A program made the position numbers and the translations under genes. A DNA stretch of 64,000 bases, from the NCBI GenBank assembly GCA_000209465.1, contig GL890583.1:431282-495281 (forward strand), given 5' to 3'. The notes beneath the pieces are model-generated. The model did not search any database, was not told the DNA's origin, and saw only the letters and a program-made list of their open reading frames with translations. Source of the stretch: Lachnospiraceae oral taxon 107 str. F0167. GTDB taxonomy: Bacteria > Bacillota > Clostridia > Lachnospirales > Lachnospiraceae. Below, piece by piece: positions 18,621 through 27,738 of the stretch. Within the stretch, counting starts at the first letter, position 1; every line of letters begins with the position of its first letter.

Positions 18621-19773
18621 AGCACCTGTTCTGAATAATATACAAAAAGAATTATTAAATGAATTAGAAAAGCTTTCCGGCAGTATTACAAATACTTCTG
18701 AAAAACACAGAGAAATTGCTAAAAAGCATTGGGATAATATTGCAAAACCTCTGGACAGTCTTGGAGAGTTTGAGAAAATTTTTCAAAAGCTTTCAGCCAT
18801 TTTTGAGAGTGAGATACCCTATATAAATAAAAAATGTATTACCGTTATGTGTGCAGATAACGGAATAGTAGAAGAGGGGATTTCACAATCAGGAAAAGAA
18901 GTTACATTGGCGGTTGCAAAAAGTATGGCAATGGGAACTTCCAGTATTTCGGTATTATGCAGGGCGTGTAATTCTCAGCTTATGGTTGTAGATATGGGAA
19001 TTGACAGTTTTGATACCAAGATGTATTCAATGGGGGTTTTTAATTACAAGCTGATGCATGGTACCAATAATTTTATAAAAGAAAAGGCTATGCCTTTTGA
19101 TATAAGCTTAAGAGCTGTGTTAACAGGAATAAAAATGGTTGAGAATCTAAAAAGCAAGGGAATCAGTATTATAGGTACCGGTGAAATGGGTATTGGAAAT
19201 ACAACCACATCCTCTGCATTATCAGCTGCGATTTTAAATCTTCCTGTAAAAGAGGTTACAGGGCGTGGAGCAGGTCTTAATGATGTAAAGCTTCAAAAAA
19301 AAATAGAGACAATAGAAAACGGAATAAATAAATACGGATTTAGATATTCTAATTTTTTGGATTCTGTTAAAGATAAGAATTTTGACATTAGAATCATACC
19401 TATACTTGATTTGCTTTCATCAGTCGGGGGACTTGATATAGCCGCACTTACAGGTATCTTCCTTGGAGGAGCAATATATAAACTTCCGATTGTAATAGAT
19501 GGTGTAATTTCTGAGATTGCAGCCCTTTTGGCATACTTTATAAATCCTATATCAAAGGAGTATATGATAGCTTCACATCTTAGCCGTGAGCCTGTAGCCG
19601 TATCTATATTTAAGATTTTGGATTTACAGCCTGTTATAAACGCATCGCTTGCCCTTGGTGAGGGAAGCGGATGTGCCATGCTTTTTCCTCTTCTTGATCT
19701 TATATCCGAGATTTATACAAAGAATGCTTCATTTTCAGATATTAAAATAGAAGAATACAAGAGATTTATATGA
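18613..19773 (+). CDS. cobT: Nicotinate-nucleotide:dimethylbenzimidazole phosphoribosyltransferase
   Basis: Makes alpha-ribazole 5'-phosphate, or an analogue with another lower base, for the nucleotide loop. Recognised by ADNGIVEEGISQSG (about 76-89), TGEMGIGNTTTSSAL (about 193-207), GRGAGLND and the C-terminal LGEGSG that holds the catalytic glutamate. The product is 386 residues, slightly long at the N-terminus. ATG 18613 overlaps the end of cbiA, and the stop overlaps cobU by 4 bp. No genes for lower-base synthesis are seen nearby. Confidence 0.93.
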   Translation: MYKAPVLNNIQKELLNELEKLSGSITNTSEKHREIAKKHWDNIAKPLDSLGEFEKIFQKLSAIFESEIPYINKKCITVMCADNGIVEEGISQSGKEVTLAVAKSMAMGTSSISVLCRACNSQLMVVDMGIDSFDTKMYSMGVFNYKLMHGTNNFIKEKAMPFDISLRAVLTGIKMVENLKSKGISIIGTGEMGIGNTTTSSALSAAILNLPVKEVTGRGAGLNDVKLQKKIETIENGINKYGFRYSNFLDSVKDKNFDIRIIPILDLLSSVGGLDIAALTGIFLGGAIYKLPIVIDGVISEIAALLAYFINPISKEYMIASHLSREPVAVSIFKILDLQPVINASLALGEGSGCAMLFPLLDLISEIYTKNASFSDIKIEEYKRFI

Positions 19774-20288
19774 TATTTTATATTTATGGTGGAGTGTCAA
19801 GCGGAAAATCCGAATATGCGGAGGCTATGATTTCAGAAAGCTTTGAAAATAAAATTTATCTGGCTACTATGGAAAATATAGGAGAAATTTCAAGCGAAAG
19901 AATAAAAAAACATCTTTTGCAAAGAGAGGGCAAAGGTTTTATTACTATTGAAGAACCTAGAAATATAAAGAATATCGACATAGATATTAAAAATAATATT
20001 TTACTTGAAGATTTAACAAATCTTTTAGCAAATAATATATTTGACGGCTCAAGTCTTAGAAAAAACTTCAAAGAGATTACAGAAGAGGTTTTTTCTGATA
20101 TAATGACAATTGAAAAGAGATGTAATTCTGTTTTTATTGTTGGAAATGATATATTTTCTACGAAAGTAAATCAAAGTAAGGAATTGGATATCTTTATTGA
20201 ATGTCTTTTTTCCTTGCATAAGAAAATAATAGATGTAGCAGATAGGGTGGTAGAAGTGGTTTACGGTCTACCCTATAATAGAAAGTAA
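19770..20288 (+). CDS. cobU: Adenosylcobinamide kinase/guanylyltransferase
   Basis: Activates adenosylcobinamide to the GDP form. The P-loop is GGVSSGKSEYAE (about 7-18). The following ATMENIGEISSERIKKH matches the region holding the family's guanylylated histidine, and the C-terminal VVYGLPYN matches the usual V-G-P ending. At 172 residues it is close to the usual 170-185. The sequence is more divergent than its neighbours, so the call also leans on position between cobT and cobS. Overlaps cobT by 4 bp; cobS follows after 2 bp. Confidence 0.87.
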   Translation: MIFYIYGGVSSGKSEYAEAMISESFENKIYLATMENIGEISSERIKKHLLQREGKGFITIEEPRNIKNIDIDIKNNILLEDLTNLLANNIFDGSSLRKNFKEITEEVFSDIMTIEKRCNSVFIVGNDIFSTKVNQSKELDIFIECLFSLHKKIIDVADRVVEVVYGLPYNRK

Positions 20289-20290
20289 AA

Positions 20291-21049
20291 ATGATCAATG
20301 TATTTAAATCAATGGCTATAACTTTTGCCATGTATTCAAAGCTTCCGGTCAGAAGTTTTGAATGGGAAAAAGAAAATATGAAATATTGCCTTTTATTTTT
20401 ACCTGTAGTAGGTATGGTCGAAGGGATTTTTTTACTTGTATTTTCTATATTTTTTTATAAATTAAAAATTAATCCGATATTGATTGCAGCTTTCATTACG
20501 GTATTGCCTATTTTATATACGGGAGGCATACATATGGACGGCTTTTTGGATACAATGGATGCCCTTGGCTCTAATCAGGATAAACAAAGAAAACTGGCAA
20601 TATTAAAGGATTCAAACTCCGGTGCATTTGCTATAATAGGAGGATTGGTATATATTTTACTTTATTTTGCCGCGGTACTTTGCTTTAATAATTTTAGTAA
20701 AATCTATATATTGGCAATTTCCTATATACTTATAAGGGCATATAGTGCATTATCTTTGGTGGTTTTTAGAAATGCCAGAGGCAATGGTCTTGCATTTGAA
20801 TTTGCAGATAAAAGTATGATATATGTTAACAGGGTGGTACTGCTTTTATTTATTGTGCTTACCGGTGTGTCCATGATTATTGTAAACACAAACTATGGAT
20901 TATTATGTTCAATATCTACTTTTTTGGTTTTTTTATATTACAGAGTCAAATCTTTTGAAGAATTCGGGGGTATTACAGGTGATCTTGCAGGCTATTTTTT
21001 GCAATTGGCAGAGCTGGTTGTTGTTTTGGTGCTTGCATTATCGCCTTAA
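20291..21049 (+). CDS. cobS: Adenosylcobinamide-GDP ribazoletransferase (cobalamin synthase)
   Basis: Integral membrane enzyme joining adenosylcobinamide-GDP to alpha-ribazole. The family motif GGIHMDGFLDTMDAL (about 77-91) and the later DSNSGAFAIIGG are present. About six hydrophobic helices follow the usual layout, and GGITGDLAGYFLQ lies near the C-terminus. 252 residues is the normal size. The start is tightly spaced behind cobU and cbiB begins 5 bp after the stop. Confidence 0.93.
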   Translation: MINVFKSMAITFAMYSKLPVRSFEWEKENMKYCLLFLPVVGMVEGIFLLVFSIFFYKLKINPILIAAFITVLPILYTGGIHMDGFLDTMDALGSNQDKQRKLAILKDSNSGAFAIIGGLVYILLYFAAVLCFNNFSKIYILAISYILIRAYSALSLVVFRNARGNGLAFEFADKSMIYVNRVVLLLFIVLTGVSMIIVNTNYGLLCSISTFLVFLYYRVKSFEEFGGITGDLAGYFLQLAELVVVLVLALSP

Positions 21050-21054
21050 AAATA

Positions 21055-22077
21055 ATGATTCATTATTCAGCATTTATTTGTGGCTTTATTTTGGATTTTT
21101 TCCTAAGGGATATTCAAGAATTGCCACATCTTGTAAGATTTATGGGAAAGGGCATCTTTTGTCTTGAAAATTTTTTAAGAAAAATATTTAAAACGGATAA
21201 AGGATTGATTTTTTCAGGATTTTTAATTGTAGTATTTAATGTTTTATTTTGGGGAGGCATGGCGTATTTAACAGATAAATATATATATAGGCTAAACTAT
21301 ATATTGGGATTTATAGCCGAGTTTTTTTTATTTTTTCAGATATTTGCCAAAGCCTCACTGAAATATGAAAGTATAAAAGTATATCATGAAATAATATCCG
21401 GGGATATAGACAAATCAAGGAGTGCTCTCTCTATGATAGTTGGCAGAGATACAATGTCTCTTTCTTTTGAACAGATTATAAAAGCCGTTATAGAGACTGT
21501 AGCTGAAAATATGTCTGACGGTATTGTGGCACCATGGTTTTATGCGACTATCGGAAGTATTATTGCTCTGCTTTTTGGAGAGCAGTTTATTTATCTTATT
21601 TTGGTACTTCCAATTATTTATAAAGTGATAAATACCATGGATTCCATGATAGGCTATAAAGATAAAAAGTATTTTTATATAGGCAAAGCGGCAGCTGTTC
21701 TTGATGATATTGTAAATTTTATACCTGCAAGATTTTCAGCCTTTATATTATTATTTGAGATTTTCTTTATAGCTGTTTTTAAAAATAATTTTAATATATT
21801 TACAAGGTCTGTAAAAGCATTTATAAAGTACAGATATGTTCATTCCAGTCCGAATGCCGGACAGACTGAAAGTGTAATTGCAGGTTTTTTTGATACCAAA
21901 CTCCTTGGTGACGCCTTCTATTTTGGTAAGCTTGTGAAGAAACAAAGTATAGGAGATGGTGAAAATATTGTTAAAGCTGATGATATTGTGGTATTAAATA
22001 ATATCACATATCTGTCTTATATTGTATTACTGATAATAAATTTGATAATTGGGGGCATAGCATGCTTTATTTTGTAG
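21055..22077 (+). CDS. cbiB: Adenosylcobinamide-phosphate synthase
   Basis: Membrane enzyme attaching aminopropanol phosphate to adenosylcobyric acid. The N-terminal FILDFFLRDIQELPH matches the D-LLGDP region of the family, and GRDTMSLSFEQI, IETVAENMSDGIVAPWFY and the HSSPNAGQTESVIAG segment are CbiB landmarks. Several transmembrane helices are visible and 340 residues is slightly long. The 3' end overlaps cbiF by 16 bp. CobD at 22810 supplies its phosphorylated substrate. Confidence 0.93.
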   Translation: MIHYSAFICGFILDFFLRDIQELPHLVRFMGKGIFCLENFLRKIFKTDKGLIFSGFLIVVFNVLFWGGMAYLTDKYIYRLNYILGFIAEFFLFFQIFAKASLKYESIKVYHEIISGDIDKSRSALSMIVGRDTMSLSFEQIIKAVIETVAENMSDGIVAPWFYATIGSIIALLFGEQFIYLILVLPIIYKVINTMDSMIGYKDKKYFYIGKAAAVLDDIVNFIPARFSAFILLFEIFFIAVFKNNFNIFTRSVKAFIKYRYVHSSPNAGQTESVIAGFFDTKLLGDAFYFGKLVKKQSIGDGENIVKADDIVVLNNITYLSYIVLLIINLIIGGIACFIL

Positions 22078-22823
22078 GTGCAGGTTCAGGAAATCCTGAA
22101 CTTTTAACTATTAAAGGGAAAAGAATAATAGATAATTCCGATGTTATCATCTATACAGGTTCTCTTGTAAACAAGGAGTTATTTACAGATATAAAAACAG
22201 ATGCAAAATTGATAAATTCCGCATCACTTAGCTTGGATGATGTGTTGGAAATCATAATAAATTCAAGTGAAAAGGGATTAAACATTGCAAGAGTGCATAC
22301 CGGTGATCCGGCTATGTATGGCGCTATCAGAGAACAGATGGTCGCTCTTGATAAAGCAGGTATAAAATATGAAGTAATACCCGGAGTAAGTTCGGTATTT
22401 GCCGGTGCTGCGGCGCTAAAGAGAGAGTTTACACTTCCCGGAGTAACACAGACCTTAATCCTTACAAGAATGGCAGGCAGGACACCTGTTCCGGAGGCTG
22501 AAAGCATTGAAAACCTTGCAAAAATACAATCCAGTATGGCAATCTTTTTAAGTATTGCAGGTATTGAAGAACTTGCAAATAAACTTATGACATCATATCC
22601 AAAGGACACCCCTGCTGCTGTAGTATATAAGGCAAGCTGGCCTGATCAAAAAATCATAATGTCCACGCTTGAAAATATAGCAAAAGAGGTTAAGAGTGCG
22701 GATATCAATAAAACCGCACTTGTATATGTAGGTAGATTTTTAGCTGACGAGTTTGAGTTAAGCAAACTCTATGATAAAAACTTCAGCCATGAGTTCAGAG
22801 AGGCAAAAGATGCATGGAGGTAG
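22062..22823 (+). CDS. cbiF: Precorrin-4/cobalt-precorrin-4 C11-methyltransferase
   Basis: Tetrapyrrole methylase adding the C11 methyl group. FVGAGSGNPELLTIKG at the N-terminus, HTGDPAMYGAIREQM (about 80-94) and the PGVSSVFAGAAAL segment are typical of CbiF/CobM. Its product is the substrate for CbiG, whose gene is absent from this window. 253 residues is normal. It starts inside the end of cbiB and its own end overlaps cobD by 14 bp. Confidence 0.93.
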   Translation: MLYFVGAGSGNPELLTIKGKRIIDNSDVIIYTGSLVNKELFTDIKTDAKLINSASLSLDDVLEIIINSSEKGLNIARVHTGDPAMYGAIREQMVALDKAGIKYEVIPGVSSVFAGAAALKREFTLPGVTQTLILTRMAGRTPVPEAESIENLAKIQSSMAIFLSIAGIEELANKLMTSYPKDTPAAVVYKASWPDQKIIMSTLENIAKEVKSADINKTALVYVGRFLADEFELSKLYDKNFSHEFREAKDAWR

Positions 22824-23850
22824 ATTTTTAGAGTTTTCAAAAGATGGCAGTGACTATATCGACTTTTCAGCCAGTATCAATCCATATGGACTTGATTCAG
22901 TGCTGAAGAATATATTAAAGGAGAGTATTCCTTTGTTAGAGCATTATCCCAATGAAAATTACAGTGAAATAAAGTCTTTAATAAGTCAAAAGCATGGTAT
23001 AAAAGAGGATAAAGTCTACCTTGGAAATGGAGCAAACAGTATTATTTTCAGACTTTTTCAATTATTTGGCAGGAATATAAATATATGTCTTCCCGTTCCA
23101 AGCTTTGAATCTTATAGATTGTCAGCCGAATCTACAAACAGCAAAATAATATATTATAATATGCCAAATTTAAAGGTTGATTATGATGTTTTAGATATAT
23201 TATCAGATAATATCAACATTTTAGTACTTGCTAATCCAAATAATCCCACAGGATTTATAGTAGGAGAGGATTTGTTACAAAAAATACTTGCTCATTGTAA
23301 ATCAAAAAATATTTTTGTCCTGCTGGATGAATGTTTTTTGGAGTTCGTAGAAAGAGGAGAAAACCATTCTCAAATAAAAAATTTATATAATTTTGATAAT
23401 ATAGCCATACTCAGATCACTTACAAAGCTGTATGCATTCCCGGGGCTTAGGTTTGGATATTTGATTTCAAATAATTCAAATATCGTAAAGGAACTTGAAA
23501 AGCTTACACCTTCATGGGATATAAATACATTGGCAATAGAGGCGGCAAAGTATTCATTAAAGCAAAATATGGAAGCTGTTGTGGAAGATATTCAAAAAGA
23601 GAAGATTACACTTGAAAGCAATCTAAAATCCATAGGCGTATCGGTCTTTCCTTCTGTAGCAAATTTTTTACTTTGTAAATATAAAAAGAATTTATCAAAG
23701 GATCTATTAAAAGAAAAAATTATTGTAAGGGATTGTTCCGATTTTATAGGACTTGATGATACCTATTTTAGAGTCGCAGTCAGAACATATAGAGAGAATA
23801 TTATACTGTTTGAAACAATAAAAAAGCTTATTAAGGGGTATACTATATGA
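22810..23850 (+). CDS. cobD: Threonine-phosphate decarboxylase (PLP enzyme)
   Basis: Class I/II aminotransferase-fold PLP enzyme producing (R)-1-amino-2-propanol phosphate for CbiB. It begins with the CobD-like MHGGRFLEFSKDG and contains IDFSASINPYG, LANPNNPTG (about 155-163) and the PLP-lysine region SLTKLYAFPGLRFGY. The frame is open from ATG 22771, but ATG 22810 gives the family N-terminus and has AGAGAGG 6 bases upstream. A histidinol-phosphate aminotransferase role is less likely given the location. Confidence 0.9.
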   Translation: MHGGRFLEFSKDGSDYIDFSASINPYGLDSVLKNILKESIPLLEHYPNENYSEIKSLISQKHGIKEDKVYLGNGANSIIFRLFQLFGRNINICLPVPSFESYRLSAESTNSKIIYYNMPNLKVDYDVLDILSDNINILVLANPNNPTGFIVGEDLLQKILAHCKSKNIFVLLDECFLEFVERGENHSQIKNLYNFDNIAILRSLTKLYAFPGLRFGYLISNNSNIVKELEKLTPSWDINTLAIEAAKYSLKQNMEAVVEDIQKEKITLESNLKSIGVSVFPSVANFLLCKYKKNLSKDLLKEKIIVRDCSDFIGLDDTYFRVAVRTYRENIILFETIKKLIKGYTI

Positions 23851-25358
23851 CAAAGGCTATAATGGTACAGGGTACTATGTCAAATTCCGGAAAAAGCTTT
23901 TTAGTTGCCGGAATTTGCAGAATGTTAAAAAGAAGAGGTTTTAAAGTAGCACCTTTTAAATCTCAAAATATGGCTCTTAATTCATATATAACCGAGGACG
24001 GTATGGAGATGGGCAGAGCTCAGGTAATGCAGGCTGAGGCTGCAGGTATAAAGCCTTCAGTGGAGATGAATCCCATACTTTTAAAGCCCACATCAAATAC
24101 AGGCAGTCAGGTTATTTTAAACGGTAAAGTATATGATAATATGAGTGCGGCAAAGTATTATAAAAATAAGCGTGATTTTATACCATATATTTTAGAAGCC
24201 TATAATAAGCTATGCAATGATTATGACATTATAGTCATAGAAGGTGCGGGTTCTCCCGCAGAGATAAATCTTAATGAAAATGATATAGTAAATATGGGTA
24301 TGGCAAAGCTTGTAAATGCTCCTGTTATACTGGTAGCTGATATAGACAGAGGTGGAGTCTTTGCTTCAATCTACGGCACTGTAGCATTGCTGGAAGAAGA
24401 AGCAAAAAGAAGAATAAAGGGTATTGTTATAAATAAATTCAGGGGAGATAAGAATCTACTTACCCCGGGATTTGAAATGCTTGCAAAACATTTCAAGAAA
24501 ATAGATGTGGATATCCCTTTTCTTGGTATCATACCCATGACAAAGATAGATATAGATGATGAGGACAGCCTTTCTGAAAGACTTGATACACAAAATTTGG
24601 AATTTTCTGACAATAAGATAAATATTTCAGTAATCAGACTACCTCATATATCAAATTTTACAGATTTTAATCCACTCGGTAGAAGAGGAGAAATAGTATT
24701 AAAATATATATATTCACCAAATGAACTAAAAAATTCAGATCTTGTTATTTTACCGGGTACCAAAAACACCCTATATGATCTTAAATGGCTTAAAAACAGC
24801 GGATTTAATTATTCCAATCTGTCCTGTTATAATTTGATTGGAATATGTGGCGGTTTTCAGATGCTTGGAAATGACCTTATAGATAAATACAAAGTTGAAG
24901 AAGGCGGTACTGAGGAAGGTTTAGGGCTTTTAAATTTCACTACAGTATTTGCAAAGGAGAAAATAACAAGGCAAATACAGACTGAAATAATAAATTATCC
25001 GAACTTTATAGATAATTCGGATGTACATAGTATTTCAGGCTATGAAATACATATGGGAACAACAATAAATCCTAAGGAAATACCTTTTACAATATCAAAT
25101 GTTACAGATAACGGAGGTTTTGTAAATAAAAATATACTTGGTACATATATACATGGTATATTTGAAAATGACGGATTTGTGGACAGTTTAATAAAGGGAT
25201 TGGCTGTAAAAGCAGGTAAAGAAATCACTCAGGATAATATAAATGATTTTAACAGTTATAAGCAATCACAATATGATTTACTTGCAGATTTAGTGGAGGA
25301 ATCTTTAGATATAAAGGAATTATTCAATATTATAGATATTTCCGAGAATAAAATATAA
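23847..25358 (+). CDS. cbiP: Cobyric acid synthase
   Basis: Glutamine-dependent amidation of the b, d, e and g side chains. The N-terminal synthetase domain has VQGTMSNSGKSFLVAG (about 8-23) and KSQNMALNSYITEDG. The C-terminal glutamine amidotransferase domain has the nucleophile Cys in GICGGFQMLG (about 334) and a late GTYIHGIFEN. 503 residues is the normal length. Overlaps cobD by 4 bp. cbiC follows after 11 bp with AAAAGGAG as ribosome-binding site. Confidence 0.94.
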   Translation: MTKAIMVQGTMSNSGKSFLVAGICRMLKRRGFKVAPFKSQNMALNSYITEDGMEMGRAQVMQAEAAGIKPSVEMNPILLKPTSNTGSQVILNGKVYDNMSAAKYYKNKRDFIPYILEAYNKLCNDYDIIVIEGAGSPAEINLNENDIVNMGMAKLVNAPVILVADIDRGGVFASIYGTVALLEEEAKRRIKGIVINKFRGDKNLLTPGFEMLAKHFKKIDVDIPFLGIIPMTKIDIDDEDSLSERLDTQNLEFSDNKINISVIRLPHISNFTDFNPLGRRGEIVLKYIYSPNELKNSDLVILPGTKNTLYDLKWLKNSGFNYSNLSCYNLIGICGGFQMLGNDLIDKYKVEEGGTEEGLGLLNFTTVFAKEKITRQIQTEIINYPNFIDNSDVHSISGYEIHMGTTINPKEIPFTISNVTDNGGFVNKNILGTYIHGIFENDGFVDSLIKGLAVKAGKEITQDNINDFNSYKQSQYDLLADLVEESLDIKELFNIIDISENKI

Positions 25359-25369
25359 AAAGGAGCTTT

Positions 25370-26023
25370 ATGTTACAAATAAGACCTGAAGATATAGAAA
25401 AAAAGAGTTTTGAGATCATTACCTCAAGGATGAATGAGGAAAGATTAAAATTTTATTCCGATGAGGAACTTTTAGTTGTAAAAAGGACCATACATACCAC
25501 GGCGGATTTTGATTATCAACATAATGTTATTTTCCAAAATAATGCATTACAGACATTAAAGAATTGTATACAATTCGATGCCATGATTTTTACAGATACA
25601 AATATGGCACTCAGCGGTATAAATAAACGCATACTTACAGATAAATTCGGTATAGAACCGGCTTGCTTGATAGCTGAAAAACAGACTATTGAATTTGCTA
25701 AAAAAAATGAAACAACAAGAGCAAATGCGGCTATAGACTTGGCTTATCAGATGCATGAAAATAAACAGGCATTAACAGGCAAAAAAATCCCCATAGTATT
25801 TGCTGTGGGAAATGCACCAACAGCACTTATAAGGATAAATGAACTCTTAAATAAGTATAAACCGGATTTTATAATTGCAGCCCCCGTAGGATTTGTAAAT
25901 GTAATAGAAGCAAAGGAGCTTATAAAACAGAGCAATATACCTGCTATAATATGTGATGGAAATAAAGGCGGCAGCAATGTATGTGCGGCAATAATAAATG
26001 CGGCATTATTGCAGATGGTATAA
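25370..26023 (+). CDS. cbiC: Precorrin-8X/cobalt-precorrin-8 methylmutase
   Basis: Moves the C11 methyl to C12 to yield (cobyrinic) hydrogenobyrinate-type product. The N-terminal IRPEDIEKKSFEIIT, the catalytic-histidine region IHTTADFDYQ (about 45-54) and the C-terminal GNKGGSNVCAAIINA match CbiC/CobH. 217 residues is normal. It is the last gene of the cluster and is followed by a terminator. Confidence 0.93.
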   Translation: MLQIRPEDIEKKSFEIITSRMNEERLKFYSDEELLVVKRTIHTTADFDYQHNVIFQNNALQTLKNCIQFDAMIFTDTNMALSGINKRILTDKFGIEPACLIAEKQTIEFAKKNETTRANAAIDLAYQMHENKQALTGKKIPIVFAVGNAPTALIRINELLNKYKPDFIIAAPVGFVNVIEAKELIKQSNIPAIICDGNKGGSNVCAAIINAALLQMV

Positions 26024-26052
26024 AGAGTTTTATAAAATAGAAGTTAATAAAC

Positions 26053-26097
26053 GCTGTTTAGGCTATAATAGGAATATAAGGCTTAAACAGCTTTTTA
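26053..26097 (+). terminator. Terminator of the cobalamin cluster
   Basis: GCTGTTTAGGC and GCTTAAACAGC form an 11-bp stem with one G-U pair and are followed by CTTTTT-AT. It lies 30 bases after the cbiC stop and faces the convergent gene at 26150. Confidence 0.8.
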
Positions 26098-26149
26098 TAT
26101 AAGAAGTAAGTATATTATGCTTACAGTATTTTTTATCAATAACTATTCG

Positions 26150-26596
26150 TTAAACTTGAGTTTTGCGAATAGTTATTATTATATAATTGTCAGCACCGGT
26201 ATCTTTAATTATATAATTTAAATTTTGTAATGAAACTTTATGTGATTTAATATACTCTTCTTTACTATAATTTTTATAGTATATAATACAATTTATAGTT
26301 TTAGATACAAACAATATAAGTAAAACTATATACAATAGATAAAATACTTTATATATTCCCAATTTATATTGTCTTAAAAAATATATTAAAGAGAATACAA
26401 ATATCTCAATTATAACAATACAAAATAAATAAAAAGTATCAAAGTATTCTCCGTCGTTCATTATATTATATTGATCACGAATATATCCGGACCAATAAAA
26501 TACTATACAACTTATAATAAACAACATTAACAAATTAAGTATGGCAACAATAAATATACTATATTTTTTAAATATACTTCTCATTACGGATTTCAT
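26150..26596 (-). CDS. Small multi-pass membrane protein of unknown function
   Basis: A 148-residue protein with about four hydrophobic helices and a hydrophilic C-terminal tail of about 45 residues. No family was recognised. The frame is open from ATG 26644, but ATG 26596 has a strong GGAGGG ribosome-binding site (about 26604-26609), while the earlier start would sit inside a 5' inverted repeat. It is convergent with cbiC. Confidence 0.65.
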   Translation of the reverse strand: MKSVMRSIFKKYSIFIVAILNLLMLFIISCIVFYWSGYIRDQYNIMNDGEYFDTFYLFCIVIIEIFVFSLIYFLRQYKLGIYKVFYLLYIVLLILFVSKTINCIIYYKNYSKEEYIKSHKVSLQNLNYIIKDTGADNYIIITIRKTQV

Positions 26597-26620
26597 ACTT
26601 GTATCCCTCCAAATAAAAAT

Positions 26621-26660
26621 AGTATTTAGATGGTTATCTATCACTAACTATCTAAATACT
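26621..26660 (-). promoter_or_regulatory. Inverted repeat in the 5' region of the membrane protein gene
   Basis: Two 16-base arms (26621-26636 and 26645-26660) match at 15 of 16 positions around an 8-base loop. On the minus strand the hairpin is followed by ATTTTTATTT and then by the GGAGGG ribosome-binding site, so it could be an attenuator, a terminator of the upstream transcript, or an operator. Confidence 0.5.
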
Positions 26661-26785
26661 ACTTTCTAAGTTTAATATGATCAATATGAAATATTCATAA
26701 ATAGAATTATTTACATTAAATAAAAATATAAGAAAAACAAATTAAATGGAAATCAATTAAAAGCTATCTATTCCCTGTAGCCCAC

Positions 26786-26971
26786 TTATACGAATTTGTT
26801 TTTGAATTCATCATAATGATAATCAATCATCTCAAGTTTTTCTTTTATCTCATCCTCATTCAAATCGTTTTCTTTACAAAAATCATCCAATGAAGAATTA
26901 AAGTCTCTAAGCTTGGTATTTATAAGTGATAATAACATCACAGGATCCTTTGGCAATGTCATATTACTCAT
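26786..26971 (-). CDS. DUF4250 family small protein
   Basis: A 61-residue acidic protein with LPKDPVMLLSLINTKLRD near the start, which matches the DUF4250 pattern (LPKDP-MLLS-INTKLRD). Function is unknown. A longer frame opens upstream, but ATG 26971 gives the family N-terminus. It overlaps the end of the yebC gene by 8 bp, implying translational coupling with it. Confidence 0.8.
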   Translation of the reverse strand: MSNMTLPKDPVMLLSLINTKLRDFNSSLDDFCKENDLNEDEIKEKLEMIDYHYDEFKNKFV

Positions 26972-27692
26972 CCCAGCTATGATATACATTCTGCACATCA
27001 TCCTCAGCATCCAAAAGGTCTAAAATACGGTTCATCTTCTTGATATCTTCTTCATCTGAAAGTGTAACCCAATTTTGAGGAATCATAGTTACCTCGGCAT
27101 TTGCCATAGGTATATTTAACTTTTCAAGTCCTTCTCTGACTGCAGAAAAATTATCCGGATCTGTAAGGATTTCATAGCTGTCCTCTTCATCATTAAAATC
27201 CTCTGCACCAAGGTCAAGTGCAGCCATCATAAGTTCATCAGAGTCCATATCACATTCTTCTTTGTCTATAATGATCTGACCTTTTTTATCGAACATAAAG
27301 GATACACAGCCTTGAGCTCCTATATTTCCGCCACCCTTTGTAAAGGCGGCTCTTACATTTGCCGCAGTTCTGTTTTTATTATCTGTTAAAGTTTCTACAA
27401 TGATTGCAACACCATTAGGTCCATAGCCTTCATATATATTATGCTCATAGTTTACAGAGTTTACATCACCGGCAGCCTTTTTAATACCTCTTTCAATTGT
27501 ATCATTTGGTACATTGTTTGCCTTTGCCTTTGCAATAACATCTCTAAGCTTTGAGTTATTGTTTGGATCCGGTCCTCCCTCTTTTACAGCTACTGCTATC
27601 TCTCTTCCGATTACAGTAAAGATTTTACCCTTTGCCGCATCATTTTTTTCTTTTTTATGTTTAATATTTGCAAATTTTGAATGTCCTGACAT
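26964..27692 (-). CDS. yebC: YebC/PmpR family protein
   Basis: A 242-residue cytoplasmic protein with the family start MSGHSKFANIKHKKEKNDAAKG written across residues 1-22, the AKANNVPNDTIERGIKKA segment and YEGYGPNGVAI. The family was described as DNA-binding regulators, and recent work links YebC-type proteins to translation of difficult proline-rich sequences. The acidic C-terminus and length are typical. GGAGA precedes the ATG. Overlaps the DUF4250 gene. Confidence 0.93.
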   Translation of the reverse strand: MSGHSKFANIKHKKEKNDAAKGKIFTVIGREIAVAVKEGGPDPNNNSKLRDVIAKAKANNVPNDTIERGIKKAAGDVNSVNYEHNIYEGYGPNGVAIIVETLTDNKNRTAANVRAAFTKGGGNIGAQGCVSFMFDKKGQIIIDKEECDMDSDELMMAALDLGAEDFNDEEDSYEILTDPDNFSAVREGLEKLNIPMANAEVTMIPQNWVTLSDEEDIKKMNRILDLLDAEDDVQNVYHSWDE

Positions 27693-27738
27693 ATTATCTC
27701 CTTTATCTACTAATACAAAGCTATATTTTATACTGAAA

